Shown piece after piece: positions 8,144-17,232 of a DNA stretch of 54,350 nucleotides. Origin of the DNA: Corynebacterium amycolatum SK46. Its GTDB lineage: Bacteria > Actinomycetota > Actinomycetes > Mycobacteriales > Mycobacteriaceae. The stretch is from assembly GCF_000173655.1 (NCBI RefSeq), contig NZ_ABZU01000014.1, positions 1-54,350 of the forward strand, written 5' to 3'. Within the stretch, counting starts at the first letter, position 1. Each line of letters opens with the position of its first letter. The notes beneath the pieces were generated by a model that did not search any database, was not told the DNA's origin, and saw only the letters and a list, made by a program, of their open reading frames with translations. The position numbers were made by a program, and so were the translations under genes.

Positions 8144-9286
8144 GTGCGAATCGGAATGGTGTGCCCGTACTCGTTCGATGTCCCAGGTGGTGTTCAAGCT
8201 CACGCGATTGACTTGTGTGAGGAGTTCATCCGTCGCGGCCACGAGGTCAGTCTTATCGGCCCGGCTAGCGCGCAGGCGGACGTGCCGGATTTCGTTGTTC
8301 GAGGTGGTGCCGCCATCCCGATTCCGTATAACGGCTCAGTCGCTCGGCTGTCTTTTGGCCCCCGCACGAGCCGTCGAGTCCGCACATGGATCGAGGAAGG
8401 TAACTTTGACATCCTTCATATCCATGAGCCGAATTCGCCCAGTTTTTCAATGTTGTCGTTAGTAAACTCGGTCGGGCCAATTGTCGCGACCTATCACTCT
8501 GCGGCGACGGACTCCCTGGCATTGAAGCTGGCCACGCCATTTTTGCGGAAGTACCTTGAACGCATTCGGGGAGGTATCGCTGTCTCGGAAGTGGCGCGTC
8601 GCTGGCAGGTTGAGCAACTCGGCGGTGACCCGGTTCTCATTCCCAATGGTGTCCGTGTTGGTGATTTCGAGTCCTGCCCGGCCGCCTCATCGCTGCCCGA
8701 GATCCCGCCGCGGCGTGAGGGGTTCTATCGGCTTGTGTTCCTCGGACGCTTCGACGAATCCCGCAAGGGCTTTGACGTTCTGCTCGACGCGCTGCCAGCA
8801 ATACGTGCGGAGATTCCACAGTTTGAGGTCTGCGTTGTCGGTGATGGTGATGTCGCGGCAGCTCGTCGTAAAGCGGGCAGAAACGCAGATGTCCTGCATT
8901 TCGTCGGCAGGCTGTCCGAGGATGCTAAGGCATCAATCCTCGCCGATGCGGATGCGTACATTGCCCCGCAGCGTGGTGGGGAGAGTTTCGGCATCGTGCT
9001 GGTAGAGGCGATGGCAGCGGGTGCACCGGTGATCTCCAGCGACATCGATGCGTTCAAACTCGTGCTTGACGACGGTCATTACGGGCTTCACTTTGAAAAC
9101 GGTAACTCCGCAGACCTTGCGGATGCAGCTGTACGCCTTTTGACGCAGCCCGAGTTGGGAGAGGAGCTTCGCGCACTCGGGCATAAACGGGCTTGGGAGT
9201 ATGACTGGTCGCAGGTCGCCGACGGCGTTCTGCGTGTGTACGATACGGTGCGCATGGATGGCGAAAAAGTCGTCATTGCGCCATAG
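8144..9286 (+). CDS. pimA: Phosphatidylinositol alpha-mannosyltransferase
   Basis: A GT4 (GT-B fold) glycosyltransferase of 380 residues that transfers mannose from GDP-mannose to phosphatidylinositol, the first PIM step. The N-terminal PYSFDVPGGVQAH segment is the glycine-rich donor/acceptor loop of PimA. The C-terminal half has the nucleotide-sugar site: FLGRFDESRKGFDVLL, then the EX7E-type region ESFGIVLVEAMAAG. GTG start, three bases after patA. One copy of the recurrent CGTCGTAAAGC 11-mer lies inside the gene (8864-8874), within an 18-nt exact match to intergenic DNA at 2107-2124. Confidence 0.94.
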   Translation: MRIGMVCPYSFDVPGGVQAHAIDLCEEFIRRGHEVSLIGPASAQADVPDFVVRGGAAIPIPYNGSVARLSFGPRTSRRVRTWIEEGNFDILHIHEPNSPSFSMLSLVNSVGPIVATYHSAATDSLALKLATPFLRKYLERIRGGIAVSEVARRWQVEQLGGDPVLIPNGVRVGDFESCPAASSLPEIPPRREGFYRLVFLGRFDESRKGFDVLLDALPAIRAEIPQFEVCVVGDGDVAAARRKAGRNADVLHFVGRLSEDAKASILADADAYIAPQRGGESFGIVLVEAMAAGAPVISSDIDAFKLVLDDGHYGLHFENGNSADLADAAVRLLTQPELGEELRALGHKRAWEYDWSQVADGVLRVYDTVRMDGEKVVIAP

Positions 9287-9339
9287 AGATTTCCGACGTG
9301 GCAACTGATTAAACGCAGCGGAGTGAAAGTGAGTTTTCG

Positions 9340-9843
9340 GTGGACGTAACCGTTCCAATCTGGGTCGTTGTCCTAGTCATTGCGCTGATTGTCGTACTTG
9401 TTAGCGGTTTGGTGGCTTCATCGACAGCGACGCGTTTGAACCGTATGCACATTCGCACGGACTTGGCGCGTTCTTCACTGGAAGCGGCATTAGGGCGAAG
9501 GGCCGCAGTCGCTCGTGCCGCCTACCCGGAGCTCGCCGGCATAGTGACGAAGGTGGAAGCCACACCACTTAGAGTCAACAACACTGGGCAGCGCGCAGAC
9601 GTGGAAAACGAACTGACTAGGAAAATTGTGGCGCTCTATGAGGAACAGCCCGTGGACCGAACGATGGCAATTGAGCTTTCTGACGCCCACACGCGGCTCG
9701 AGCTCGCCCGCCGTTTCTACAATGATGCGGTGACGGATACGAAAGCACTGCGAGCCAGGCCGCTAGTGCGCGCGCTGCGGTTGGCGGGTACTGCACCTGA
9801 ACCGGAATATTTCGATGTTGCAGACGGACTGACAACGGCTTAG
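9340..9843 (+). CDS. LemA-like single-pass membrane protein of the PIM cluster
   Basis: This 167-residue protein has one N-terminal transmembrane segment (about 7-27) and a helical cytosolic or external domain with the LemA-like stretch LARRFYNDAVTDTKALRA. The part RTDLARSSLEAALGRR resembles the N-terminal region of the membrane protein encoded after pimA in mycobacteria, where it is fused to a Nudix domain. Here no Nudix box (GX5EX7REUXEEXGU) is present and the protein ends. GTG start; other nearby starts meet stops. Function unknown; conservation after pimA suggests an envelope role. Confidence 0.75.
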   Translation: MDVTVPIWVVVLVIALIVVLVSGLVASSTATRLNRMHIRTDLARSSLEAALGRRAAVARAAYPELAGIVTKVEATPLRVNNTGQRADVENELTRKIVALYEEQPVDRTMAIELSDAHTRLELARRFYNDAVTDTKALRARPLVRALRLAGTAPEPEYFDVADGLTTA

Positions 9844-9921
9844 TTGTGAGAAAACCCGGTGTTGTGCTGGAGGTTCGCCGTGTTTTCAGACTCAATGAAC
9901 AGCACTGTCTAGTTCAGGCGT

Positions 9922-9927
9922 TATAGT
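9922..9927 (+). promoter_or_regulatory. Candidate -10 box of pdxS
   Basis: TATAGT, a good sigma-A -10 match, lies 56 nt before the TTG start of pdxS. A start site near 9934 would leave a leader of about 50 nt. No clear -35 is seen. No pdxR-type MocR regulator gene lies next to it. Confidence 0.45.
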
Positions 9928-9982
9928 GTTAAACGACTACAAACAGTCACATTCACCAGTTTTATTAGGGAAGTAGGGTTCG

Positions 9983-10885
9983 TTGAGCACGGTTGAGAAC
10001 AACTCCGGGCAGGGCACCGCACGCGTCAAGCGCGGTTTCGCTGAGATGATGAAGGGCGGCGTCATTATGGACGTCGTTACTCCGGAGCAGGCCAAGATCG
10101 CTGAGGATGCCGGCGCAACTGCCGTGATGGCGCTGGAGCGCGTCCCCGCCGATATTCGCGCAGAGGGTGGCGTGTCGCGTATGTCCGACCCGGATATGAT
10201 CGAGGGCATTATCAATGCCGTCTCCATCCCGGTTATGGCCAAGGCTCGTATCGGCCACTTTGTTGAGGCACAGGTTCTGCAGTCCCTCGGTGTTGACTTC
10301 ATTGACGAGTCCGAGGTTCTGACCCCGGCCGATTACTCGAACCACATCGACAAGTTCGACTTCACCGTGCCGTTCGTCTGCGGTGCGACCAACCTGGGTG
10401 AGGCTCTGCGCCGCATCAACGAGGGTGCTGCCATGATTCGCTCCAAGGGCGAGGCCGGTACCGGCGATGTCTCCAACGCTGTGACTCACATGCGCACCAT
10501 CCGCGCTGAGATTAACCGTCTGCGTTCTATGGCTCCGGACGAGCTCTACGTTGCCGCCAAGGAGCTGCAGGCACCGTACGAGCTGGTACGCGAGGTCGCT
10601 GAGACCGGTAAGTTGCCGGTCGTGCTGTTCACCGCAGGTGGCATTGCAACTCCGGCTGACGCTGCAATGATGATGCAGCTCGGTGCCGAGGGCGTCTTTG
10701 TTGGTTCCGGTATCTTCAAGTCCGGTGACCCGGAGAAGCGCGCCAAGGCTATCGTCCAGGCAACCCAGCACTACGATGATCCGAAGGTCATCGCTGATGT
10801 CTCCCGCGGTCTTGGCGAGGCAATGGTCGGCATCAACGTCGACGAGATTCCGCAGCCTCACCGACTCGCTGAGCGTGGCTGGTAA
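9983..10885 (+). CDS. pdxS: Pyridoxal 5'-phosphate synthase, lyase subunit
   Basis: This (beta/alpha)8-barrel enzyme (300 residues) condenses ribose 5-phosphate, glyceraldehyde 3-phosphate and ammonia to make PLP, with PdxT supplying ammonia. Conserved PdxS segments are visible: [13 protein letters not shown] at the N-terminus, [21 protein letters not shown] containing the lysine that carries the ribose intermediate, and [30 protein letters not shown] for phosphate binding. TTG start: it gives the usual length, and no better start lies nearby. First gene of pdxS-tesB-pdxT, two bases before tesB. Confidence 0.96.
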   Translation: MSTVENNSGQGTARVKRGFAEMMKGGVIMDVVTPEQAKIAEDAGATAVMALERVPADIRAEGGVSRMSDPDMIEGIINAVSIPVMAKARIGHFVEAQVLQSLGVDFIDESEVLTPADYSNHIDKFDFTVPFVCGATNLGEALRRINEGAAMIRSKGEAGTGDVSNAVTHMRTIRAEINRLRSMAPDELYVAAKELQAPYELVREVAETGKLPVVLFTAGGIATPADAAMMMQLGAEGVFVGSGIFKSGDPEKRAKAIVQATQHYDDPKVIADVSRGLGEAMVGINVDEIPQPHRLAERGW

Positions 10886-10887
10886 AA

Positions 10888-11766
10888 ATGGCTAACATCC
10901 GCGAGGTATTAGATCTGGAGCAGATTGACCGGGACATTTTCCGTGGCCCAGTCATTAAGTCAATCCTACAGCGCACTTTCGGTGGCCAAGTTGCCGGCCA
11001 GTCCCTCGTCGCGGCGACGCGCACGGTGGGTAATACCTTCGCGGTGAACTCCCTCCACGCCTACTTTGTAGGCCCGGGCCGCCCCCATATCCCGACGGTG
11101 TACATGGTCAAGCGTATTCGCGATGGCCGGTCTTTTTGCCATCGATCCGTCGAAGCTGTGCAAGATGGCCGTACGATTTTCGTCATGCAGGTCAGCTTCC
11201 ACCGTAAGGGGGATGAGGGACTCGAGCACTCTGACGTGATGCGCAAGGTGCCAGATCCTGAAGATGTGGTCACCGACACCTCTGAGATGACGAACACCCG
11301 TCGTCTACTTATGCGCGAGTGGGCGGACTGGGATATCCGAGTAGTGCCGGATGATCAGTTCGAACACAACAAGTACACCCCGTCCCAGCAGCTGGTGTGG
11401 TTCCGGTGCAAGGATCGCTTGCCGGATAACGAGACCTTCCACGTTTGCACGCTGGCGTACATGTCGGATATGACTTTGCTGTCATCGGCACTCGTTCCGC
11501 ATCCAGGCGTTGAGGTCCAGGAAGCCAGCCTCGACCACGCGATGTGGTTTATGCGTCCGTTCCGTGCGGATGAATGGCTGCTCTATGATCAGATTTCGCC
11601 ATCGGCGCATGCGGGTCGCGCACTGACTCACGGTCGCATATTTAACCAAAAGGGCGAGCTCGTGGCCGTCGTCACGCAGGAAGGGCTGACCCGAAGCCTG
11701 GCCCCGGGTGTTGAGCCCGTGCCAGTGGCGGCGAACTTCGATGCTCGCAGTGAGAACCTAGATTAA
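10888..11766 (+). CDS. tesB: Acyl-CoA thioesterase II
   Basis: A double-hotdog thioesterase of 292 residues that hydrolyses acyl-CoA to free acid and CoA. TesB features visible include FGGQVAGQSLVAA, the HAYFVGPG segment, RRIRDGRSF-like VKRIRDGRSFCHRSVEA, and the C-terminal SLDHAMWFMRPFRADEWLLYD with DHAMWFHR-type Asp, then GRIFNQKGELVAVVTQEG. The gene stands between pdxS and pdxT, overlapping pdxT by one base; this order is common in actinobacteria. Physiological substrate is not evident, and any link with PLP synthesis is unexplained. Confidence 0.93.
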   Translation: MANIREVLDLEQIDRDIFRGPVIKSILQRTFGGQVAGQSLVAATRTVGNTFAVNSLHAYFVGPGRPHIPTVYMVKRIRDGRSFCHRSVEAVQDGRTIFVMQVSFHRKGDEGLEHSDVMRKVPDPEDVVTDTSEMTNTRRLLMREWADWDIRVVPDDQFEHNKYTPSQQLVWFRCKDRLPDNETFHVCTLAYMSDMTLLSSALVPHPGVEVQEASLDHAMWFMRPFRADEWLLYDQISPSAHAGRALTHGRIFNQKGELVAVVTQEGLTRSLAPGVEPVPVAANFDARSENLD

Positions 11767-12386
11767 TGACACAGGAAACAATCGGTATCCTCGCTCTTCA
11801 GGGCAACGTTGCCGAACACGGATATGTTCTTGATCAGCTCGGCGTCCCGCACCGAAAGGTGCGCTTGCCGCGCGACTTGGAAGGGCTTAGTGGCCTAATT
11901 TTGCCTGGCGGCGAATCCACGACCATGAGCAAGTTGATGGTCTTCAATGAACTTGAAGACCCGCTGCAGGAAGCCCTCCGCGATGGCCTTCCGGCATATG
12001 GCACCTGCGCAGGCATGATTTTGCTTGCCGACGAAGTGCTCGATACCCGTGCGGATGCCGTTAGCCTGGGAGCGATTGACATCACCGTCCGTCGTAACGC
12101 ATTTGGCCGGCAAGTGGATTCCTTCGAAACTGACTTGGATATTCCGCAGCTGGCAATCAGCGGTGACCAGCCGCCTGTACACGCCGCCTTTATTCGCGCC
12201 CCGTGGGTCGAGCGTGTCGGTGATGATGTTGAGGTGCTAGCGCGGGTGCCAGAATCGGCTGGAGAGACCGCAGGTACAGTGGTCGGAGTACGGCAGGGGG
12301 CTGCGATGGCCACCAGCTTTCACCCGGAGTCGACGGGGGAGACGCGGCTCCACGAGTTCTTTTTGCGAGAGCTTGTCGGCATTTAA
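11766..12386 (+). CDS. pdxT: Pyridoxal 5'-phosphate synthase, glutaminase subunit
   Basis: A class I glutamine amidotransferase (206 residues) that releases ammonia from glutamine and channels it to PdxS. The triad is visible: Cys in YGTCAGMI, and His and Glu in SFHPESTGETRLHEFF. LPGGESTTMSKL is the PdxT-specific oxyanion/active-site loop. The ATG overlaps the tesB stop by one base. Length is usual. Confidence 0.95.
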   Translation: MTQETIGILALQGNVAEHGYVLDQLGVPHRKVRLPRDLEGLSGLILPGGESTTMSKLMVFNELEDPLQEALRDGLPAYGTCAGMILLADEVLDTRADAVSLGAIDITVRRNAFGRQVDSFETDLDIPQLAISGDQPPVHAAFIRAPWVERVGDDVEVLARVPESAGETAGTVVGVRQGAAMATSFHPESTGETRLHEFFLRELVGI

Positions 12387-12398
12387 ATCCCCGGTTTG

Positions 12399-12434
12399 TA
12401 TAATGAGCACCTGACGAATTCCCATCTACATGGG
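12399..12434 (+). promoter_or_regulatory. Promoter -10 and leader hairpin of yebC
   Basis: TGTATAATG contains a perfect TATAAT (12399-12404), 13 nt after the pdxT stop and 62 nt before yebC. In the leader CCCAT (12421-12425) and ATGGG (12430-12434) can form a small hairpin. A start site near 12411 is likely. A -35 is not clear (TTGTCG at 12373 is 20 nt away). Confidence 0.55.
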
Positions 12435-12465
12435 TATTGACGAGAGGATTGGTAGGAACTAGCAC

Positions 12466-13218
12466 ATGTCGGGTCATTCAAAATGGGCAACCACGAAGCA
12501 CAAGAAGGCTGCTAATGACGCCAAGCGCGCCAAAGAGTGGGCGAAGATGATCAAGAACATCGAGGTCGCGGCTCGTACCGGCGGCGGTGATCCTGCTGGT
12601 AACCCCACCCTCGATGACATGATCAAGAAGGCCAAGAAGGCCTCGGTTCCCAACGACAACATTGAGCGTGCCCGCAAGCGTGGTTCCGGCGAGGAGTCCG
12701 GTGGTGCTGACTGGGAGACCATTGTCTACGAAGGCTACGCACCTGGCGGTGTCGCTTTGATTGTGGAGTGCCTGACCGATAACCGTAACCGTGCTGCTTC
12801 CGATGTGCGCTCGGCGTTCAACAAGAACAACGGCAACATGGCAGACAACGGCGCTGTGGCGTACCTCTTCGAAAAGAAGGGTGTCGTCGAGCTGCCGAAG
12901 GGCGAGCTGACCGAGGATGACCTGCTTATGGCGGTTCTCGATGCCGGTGCAGAGGAGGTCAACGACCTGGGTGAAAAGTTCGAGGTTGTCTCTGCTTTCA
13001 CCGATCTGATGAATGTCCGCACCGCTCTTGTCGACGCTGAGATGGAGTACGACTCCGCAGATCAGGACTACCGTGCTTCTACCACGGTGGCTCTCGATGC
13101 TGACGGTGCACGCAAGCTCTTCCGTCTGATTGACGCTCTCGAAGAGTCCGACGACGTGCAGAACGTCTATTCGAACGCCGACATCAGCGACGAGGTCATC
13201 GCCGAACTCGACGACTAG
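12466..13218 (+). CDS. yebC: YebC/PmpR-family protein (TACO1-like)
   Basis: This 250-residue protein shows the family's N-terminus [21 protein letters not shown], followed by [24 protein letters not shown] and the conserved [21 protein letters not shown]. The family was long annotated as a DNA-binding transcriptional regulator; some members are now known to help ribosomes translate proline-rich stretches, like EF-P. In many actinobacteria it precedes ruvC, as here (with one gene on the opposite strand between). Given the damaged efp at 43535-44097, a translation role is worth noting but is only inference. Confidence 0.95.
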   Translation: MSGHSKWATTKHKKAANDAKRAKEWAKMIKNIEVAARTGGGDPAGNPTLDDMIKKAKKASVPNDNIERARKRGSGEESGGADWETIVYEGYAPGGVALIVECLTDNRNRAASDVRSAFNKNNGNMADNGAVAYLFEKKGVVELPKGELTEDDLLMAVLDAGAEEVNDLGEKFEVVSAFTDLMNVRTALVDAEMEYDSADQDYRASTTVALDADGARKLFRLIDALEESDDVQNVYSNADISDEVIAELDD

Positions 13219-13325
13219 GCGTTTGCTTGGCGACGGTTCCGCTGACTGGCTTCTCGCTGTTAAAGGTTGCCCGTGGCAGGATAGTCCGTAGCGCTGAATT
13301 GCGCGGCGAGCTGGTGTGAATGGAA

Positions 13326-13365
13326 AATCCCCATCGGAGAATCGTCCGATGGGGATTGGTTTTTA
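13326..13365. terminator. Strong bidirectional-looking terminator between yebC and the DUF3817 gene
   Basis: AATCCCCATCGGA (13326-13338) and TCCGATGGGGATT (13345-13357) form a perfect 13-bp stem with a 6-nt loop, followed by GGTTTTTA. It lies between convergent genes and could serve both, though the T run favours the plus strand. Confidence 0.85.
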
Positions 13366-13373
13366 TGGGCGTC

Positions 13374-13838
13374 CTAGGAGAACCACTGAGTCGGAGGTCC
13401 CGCCATCAACAACAGTGTGAAGACCACGGCGAGAACAATCAGGATGACAAATGCTGAGATAAATGGGCGGCGAATAATCATCGCGAGTGTCCATTCGAAA
13501 ATGCCCTGTGGCTCCTCGGAGTCGTCGGTAAAGCGCCAGGGCCGATCCAAAAGGCCTGCCTTCAGGGTGTTTTGTTCAAACGGATAGGTTGCGAATGGAA
13601 TGATAGAAGAGACGAGGCCGATGACACCGCGGCCAAAGCTCCACTGCTGGTTAATCCACACCATGATGGTGGTGACTACGTAGCACAGGAACGTAAAACC
13701 GTGGATGCTGCCGAAGATGGTGGTGGCGACGTCAGTGACTTTGAACAGGTACTTCAGTGCCAGGCCCAAGAGCAACAGAGCCCACGTGACCATTTCAGCT
13801 GCAGCGAGAACGCCGTAGAGCTTCTTCGGTGAATTCAT
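13374..13838 (-). CDS. DUF3817 integral membrane protein
   Basis: This 154-residue protein has about four hydrophobic segments. The N-terminal [21 protein letters not shown] and the later [11 protein letters not shown] are typical of the DUF3817 family (YdzA-like integral membrane domain). Function is unknown. It is transcribed away from ruvC, with its start codon some 85 nt from the chosen ruvC start, and converges with yebC at a shared terminator. Confidence 0.8.
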   Translation of the reverse strand: MNSPKKLYGVLAAAEMVTWALLLLGLALKYLFKVTDVATTIFGSIHGFTFLCYVVTTIMVWINQQWSFGRGVIGLVSSIIPFATYPFEQNTLKAGLLDRPWRFTDDSEEPQGIFEWTLAMIIRRPFISAFVILIVLAVVFTLLLMAGPPTQWFS

Positions 13839-13923
13839 GGTGTTAAACCTATCAGAACCAACGATTGGTACCCCGTATAGCTACGATACAAACAGCTGTT
13901 CGAAATGTGGTATTAGTGGAGAG

Positions 13924-14511
13924 GTGAATTATCGAGCTGGATCTCTGCGGGTGATGGGTATCGACCCTGGCCTTACTCGTTGTGGTCTCTCCATCGCGGA
14001 AGGTGCTCAGGGCAGGAAAGTCATTCCCATTGCGGTGGGGGTCGCCCGCACACCAACCACGGCATCGTTGGAGGACCGTCTGCTACGGCTTTCCAATGCC
14101 GTGGAGCAGTGGATGGATGAGTACGAACCGGACGTGGTTGCGATGGAACGGGTATTCGAGCGCGGAAACGTGTCCACTGTAATGCAGACTGCGCACGCGG
14201 TTGGTGTTCTTGTCCTCGCTGCGGCTAGACGCGGTTTGGAAGTGCATATGTACACGCCGTCGGAGGTAAAGAAGGCGCTTACCGGCAACGGTCGGGCCGA
14301 TAAGAAGCAGATGACCATGATGGTGACGAGAATCCTTGGGCTGGAAACTCCGCCAAAACCTGCGGACGCAGCGGATGCGTTGGCCATCGCTATCTGCCAC
14401 TGTTGGCGGGGTCCGGTTCTGCAACGCCAGCGCGACACCTTGGCTGCGCTTGCTAAGCAGCACAAGGAGCGGGAGTTGGAGCTTTCTCGCCGCGAGAATC
14501 CCTCGCGGTAG
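13924..14511 (+). CDS. ruvC: Crossover junction endodeoxyribonuclease RuvC
   Basis: RuvC (195 residues) cuts Holliday junctions as a dimer. Acidic catalytic residues are visible in [11 protein letters not shown] (Asp), MERVFERGN (Glu) and the C-terminal [14 protein letters not shown] (two Asp). The GTG at 13924 gives a normal N-terminus (a short lead before LRVMGIDPG); GGAG lies only two bases upstream, so GTG 13951 or ATG 13954 cannot be excluded. A longer in-frame reading back to 13837 is unlikely to be used. First gene of ruvC-ruvA-ruvB. Confidence 0.93.
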   Translation: MNYRAGSLRVMGIDPGLTRCGLSIAEGAQGRKVIPIAVGVARTPTTASLEDRLLRLSNAVEQWMDEYEPDVVAMERVFERGNVSTVMQTAHAVGVLVLAAARRGLEVHMYTPSEVKKALTGNGRADKKQMTMMVTRILGLETPPKPADAADALAIAICHCWRGPVLQRQRDTLAALAKQHKERELELSRRENPSR

Positions 14512-14594
14512 GGGAGCTTGCTAGAGAACTCTTGTGAGTTCGGCGTTAATCGCGGTGTCTTTTAGGGAAGCCGTAGTGAAAGGAATTGTGAGAA

Positions 14595-15215
14595 GTGATT
14601 GCATCTCTACGCGGTGAGGTTATCGATCTCGGTGCGGACTATTGCGTTATCGAGTGCGGAGGTGTCGGGCATTTGGTCACCATTACGGGCAGGTTGGCTT
14701 CTCAGTTGGTCAGACATGAGCAGACTTTCATGTTGACCACAATGGCGGTTCGTGAAGATGCGATTACGCTCTTTGGTTTTGCCAACTCACAGGAACGTGA
14801 GATGTTTGCGCTCTTGCGCACTGTTTCGACAGTGGGGCCAAAGGTAGCGATGTCAGTTCTTTCGGTACTGTCGCCGGCCGAGATTGCCAATGCGGTCGCC
14901 TCAAAGAATGCCAAGGCCCTGCAGGCGGCTAACGGCGTCGGCAAGCGATTGGCGGAGCGCCTGTTGGTTGAGTTGAAGGATAAGGTCGAGGTTTTCGCGG
15001 ATAGGGCGGTATCCCAGCCGGAGGAAGCGGCAAGCGGAGCAGCGCCTGGCATTGTCTTGAAGGCAGATTTGGATCAGGTCGTTGGTGCTTTGGTCGGGCT
15101 TGGGTTCCCGGAAGCTGATGCGAATGAGGCAGCGGAGACCGTTGTTCGGATTGATCCGACCTTGGATACACCAATGGCGCTGAAGGCGGCGCTAAAGACA
15201 TTGGGCGAGAAGTAA
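14595..15215 (+). CDS. ruvA: Holliday junction branch migration protein RuvA
   Basis: RuvA (206 residues) binds four-way junctions as a tetramer and loads RuvB. The N-terminal OB-fold starts MIASLRGEVIDLG; the helix-hairpin-helix region includes LRTVSTVGPKVAMSVLSVLS and AANGVGKRLAERLLVELKDKV; the C-terminal domain III (about 155-206, ALVGLGFPEADANEA) contacts RuvB. GTG start with AAAGGA upstream. Confidence 0.96.
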   Translation: MIASLRGEVIDLGADYCVIECGGVGHLVTITGRLASQLVRHEQTFMLTTMAVREDAITLFGFANSQEREMFALLRTVSTVGPKVAMSVLSVLSPAEIANAVASKNAKALQAANGVGKRLAERLLVELKDKVEVFADRAVSQPEEAASGAAPGIVLKADLDQVVGALVGLGFPEADANEAAETVVRIDPTLDTPMALKAALKTLGEK

Positions 15216-15281
15216 ATCCAGGTCGAGGACCTGCAGCTACATTGATGATGAAAATTGGCAGTGCACTAGGATGAGGGGACT

Positions 15282-16394
15282 ATGAGCGATATCGAGCGCA
15301 CGGAGTTTAACGTGTCGGGCAATCCCTTCAGGGACTCTTTAGGTGGGGCAGCCAACGACCATTTTGGCGGTGGGGGAAATGGTGCACAACGTGATGTCGA
15401 TGCCCTTGCTCAGGTTGAGGAAGTCGATGCCGAATCGAACCTGCGACCAAAGTCGTTAGGGGAGTTTATCGGCCAACCCAAGGTCCGCGAACAGCTGGAT
15501 TTGGTGCTTTCCGGGGCACGGGGACGAAATGTGACTCCGGACCACATTTTGCTGTCGGGACCTCCCGGCCTGGGTAAGACCACCATGGCCATGATTATTG
15601 CGCAGGAGATGGGGTCCTCCCTGCGAATGACGTCCGGTCCGGCTCTTATTCGCGCTGGCGATTTGGCAGCAATGCTGTCGAACCTGCTCGAGGGTGATGT
15701 ACTTTTCATCGACGAGATCCACCGCATTGCCAGGCCTGTGGAAGAAATGCTCTACATGGCAATGGAAGATTTCCGTATTGATGTCATCGTGGGCAAGGGG
15801 CCTGGAGCTACGTCAATTCCACTCGAGATTCCACCTTTTACGCTGGTAGGCGCTACGACACGCTCGGGTATGCTGACTGGCCCACTGCGTGACCGTTTCG
15901 GTTTTACTGCGCAGATGGAGTTCTACGAGGTCGAAGATCTGACAAAGGTGGTTACTCGTGCCGCTGGGATCCTCGGGGTGGATATCAGCCCGGAGGCTGC
16001 AGTGGAGATTGCCTCGCGTTCGCGCGGTACACCACGAATTGCCAACCGTCTACTGCGTCGTGTCCGCGACTTCGCGGATGTTCACTCCGGTGGCGTTATT
16101 GATCTTGGTGCGGCCAAGGCAGCATTGATTGTCTTCGATGTCGATGAGCTTGGGCTTGACCGTCTGGACCGCGCGGTGCTGACTGCCCTGGTCAAGGGGC
16201 ACGGTGGAGGTCCTGTGGGCGTGAATTCCCTGGCGCTGGCTGTGGGTGAGGAGCCCTCGACTGTGGAAGAAGTGTGCGAGCCCTACCTGGTCCGTGCCGG
16301 GATGATTGCACGTACATCGCGCGGACGCGTGGCAACTGCCCGGGCTTGGCGGCACTTGGGGCTGCAGCCCCCGGAGGGAACTATCGGAGAATAG
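15282..16394 (+). CDS. ruvB: Holliday junction branch migration ATPase RuvB
   Basis: A hexameric AAA+ motor (370 residues) that drives branch migration with RuvA. Walker A is GPPGLGKTT, Walker B is [10 protein letters not shown], sensor 1 is in LVGATTRSG and the arginine finger in GPLRDRFG. A winged-helix DNA-binding domain forms the C-terminus. The N-terminus is about 45 residues longer than in compact homologues, Gly/Asn-rich and probably disordered. ATG start, 66 nt after ruvA. Confidence 0.96.
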   Translation: MSDIERTEFNVSGNPFRDSLGGAANDHFGGGGNGAQRDVDALAQVEEVDAESNLRPKSLGEFIGQPKVREQLDLVLSGARGRNVTPDHILLSGPPGLGKTTMAMIIAQEMGSSLRMTSGPALIRAGDLAAMLSNLLEGDVLFIDEIHRIARPVEEMLYMAMEDFRIDVIVGKGPGATSIPLEIPPFTLVGATTRSGMLTGPLRDRFGFTAQMEFYEVEDLTKVVTRAAGILGVDISPEAAVEIASRSRGTPRIANRLLRRVRDFADVHSGGVIDLGAAKAALIVFDVDELGLDRLDRAVLTALVKGHGGGPVGVNSLALAVGEEPSTVEEVCEPYLVRAGMIARTSRGRVATARAWRHLGLQPPEGTIGE

Positions 16395-16460
16395 CTTTCT
16401 GATCGACCTGCCCGGGGCGGTGTGGAATTGCTAGCTGGCAATTCGTTAAACTCGGCAGAC

Positions 16461-16925
16461 ATGGATCAAACTATTCTCCTCCTACTTATTTTCTTGTTCC
16501 TGGCGCTGCCAATTTGGCAGATCATCAAGCAGAACAAGCAGGTTCGCACCATCCGGGACATGCAGGATAAGTTGGCTCCGGGCGCTGAGGTCATCACCGG
16601 TTCCGGTATGCATGGTGTGGTGGTTGATACGACCGATACGACCGTCGACCTCATCATCGCTGACGGTATCGTGACCCGTTGGGAAAAGGGCGCCATTGCC
16701 CGCAACCTCACTACCGGTACCGGAGCTAGCTACGCTCACCGTGACCGACGTGGCCGTGTTTCCGATGCGCCGGATGACCACGTCGGCGATGTTCAAGAAA
16801 TCACCGGCCACGGCCCGGCTGGCAATGCAGCTTCGGACATCAATGAGCAGGTCGAGAACCCGAATACTCCGAGTACCCCGGATAATCCGGGTGCAGACGG
16901 TTCTACTTCCACCGAAAAGCAGTAG
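16461..16925 (+). CDS. yajC: Preprotein translocase accessory subunit YajC
   Basis: This 154-residue protein has one N-terminal transmembrane helix (about 4-20) followed by the YajC core: QNKQVRTIRDMQDKLAPGAEVITGSGMHGVVV. YajC associates with SecD and SecF at the SecYEG channel. The C-terminal half (about 85-154) is a hydrophilic Asn/Pro/Asp-rich extension. ATG 16461 was preferred to GTG 16422, which adds a non-conserved stretch. Order ruvB-yajC-secD-secF is usual for actinobacteria. Confidence 0.9.
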   Translation: MDQTILLLLIFLFLALPIWQIIKQNKQVRTIRDMQDKLAPGAEVITGSGMHGVVVDTTDTTVDLIIADGIVTRWEKGAIARNLTTGTGASYAHRDRRGRVSDAPDDHVGDVQEITGHGPAGNAASDINEQVENPNTPSTPDNPGADGSTSTEKQ

Positions 16926-17232
16926 CAGTTTCTGCACGCCCACGCCCCGCCGGTTTGCATGCATCCAAGCTGTAGCGCGCCGTGGGGCTAGAGGCGCGTC
17001 CCAGGTTTCGCCGTCGGCAAGCGTGGGCAAGAATTTCACTTAATAGGTACAAGTCAAAACCAGCTCGCTACGTTTAATCAGTTATTCTCGAGCGGTTGGT
17101 GTTTATAGCTTTGCTTAGCGACGCCCGCAATGCCGCTTCCTGGTATCGCGCGAGTTCGCGGTGTGGTTATAGACATGCGTTTCTACCCGAAGCGCTTTAG
17201 TACCTAAACGTCACGATTCAGGAGACTTTGCT
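16926..17232. other. Gene-free gap between yajC and secD
   Basis: About 307 bases without a convincing gene; an open frame at 16696-17043 is an antisense-style shadow of yajC continuing by chance. Small A/T-rich hexamers that could be -10 boxes occur (TTATTCT near 17080, TATAGC near 17105). A 13-nt palindrome-like TTTAGTACCTAAA (17196-17208) lies 25 nt before secD. No terminator is obvious, so secDF may have an extra promoter here. Confidence 0.4.
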
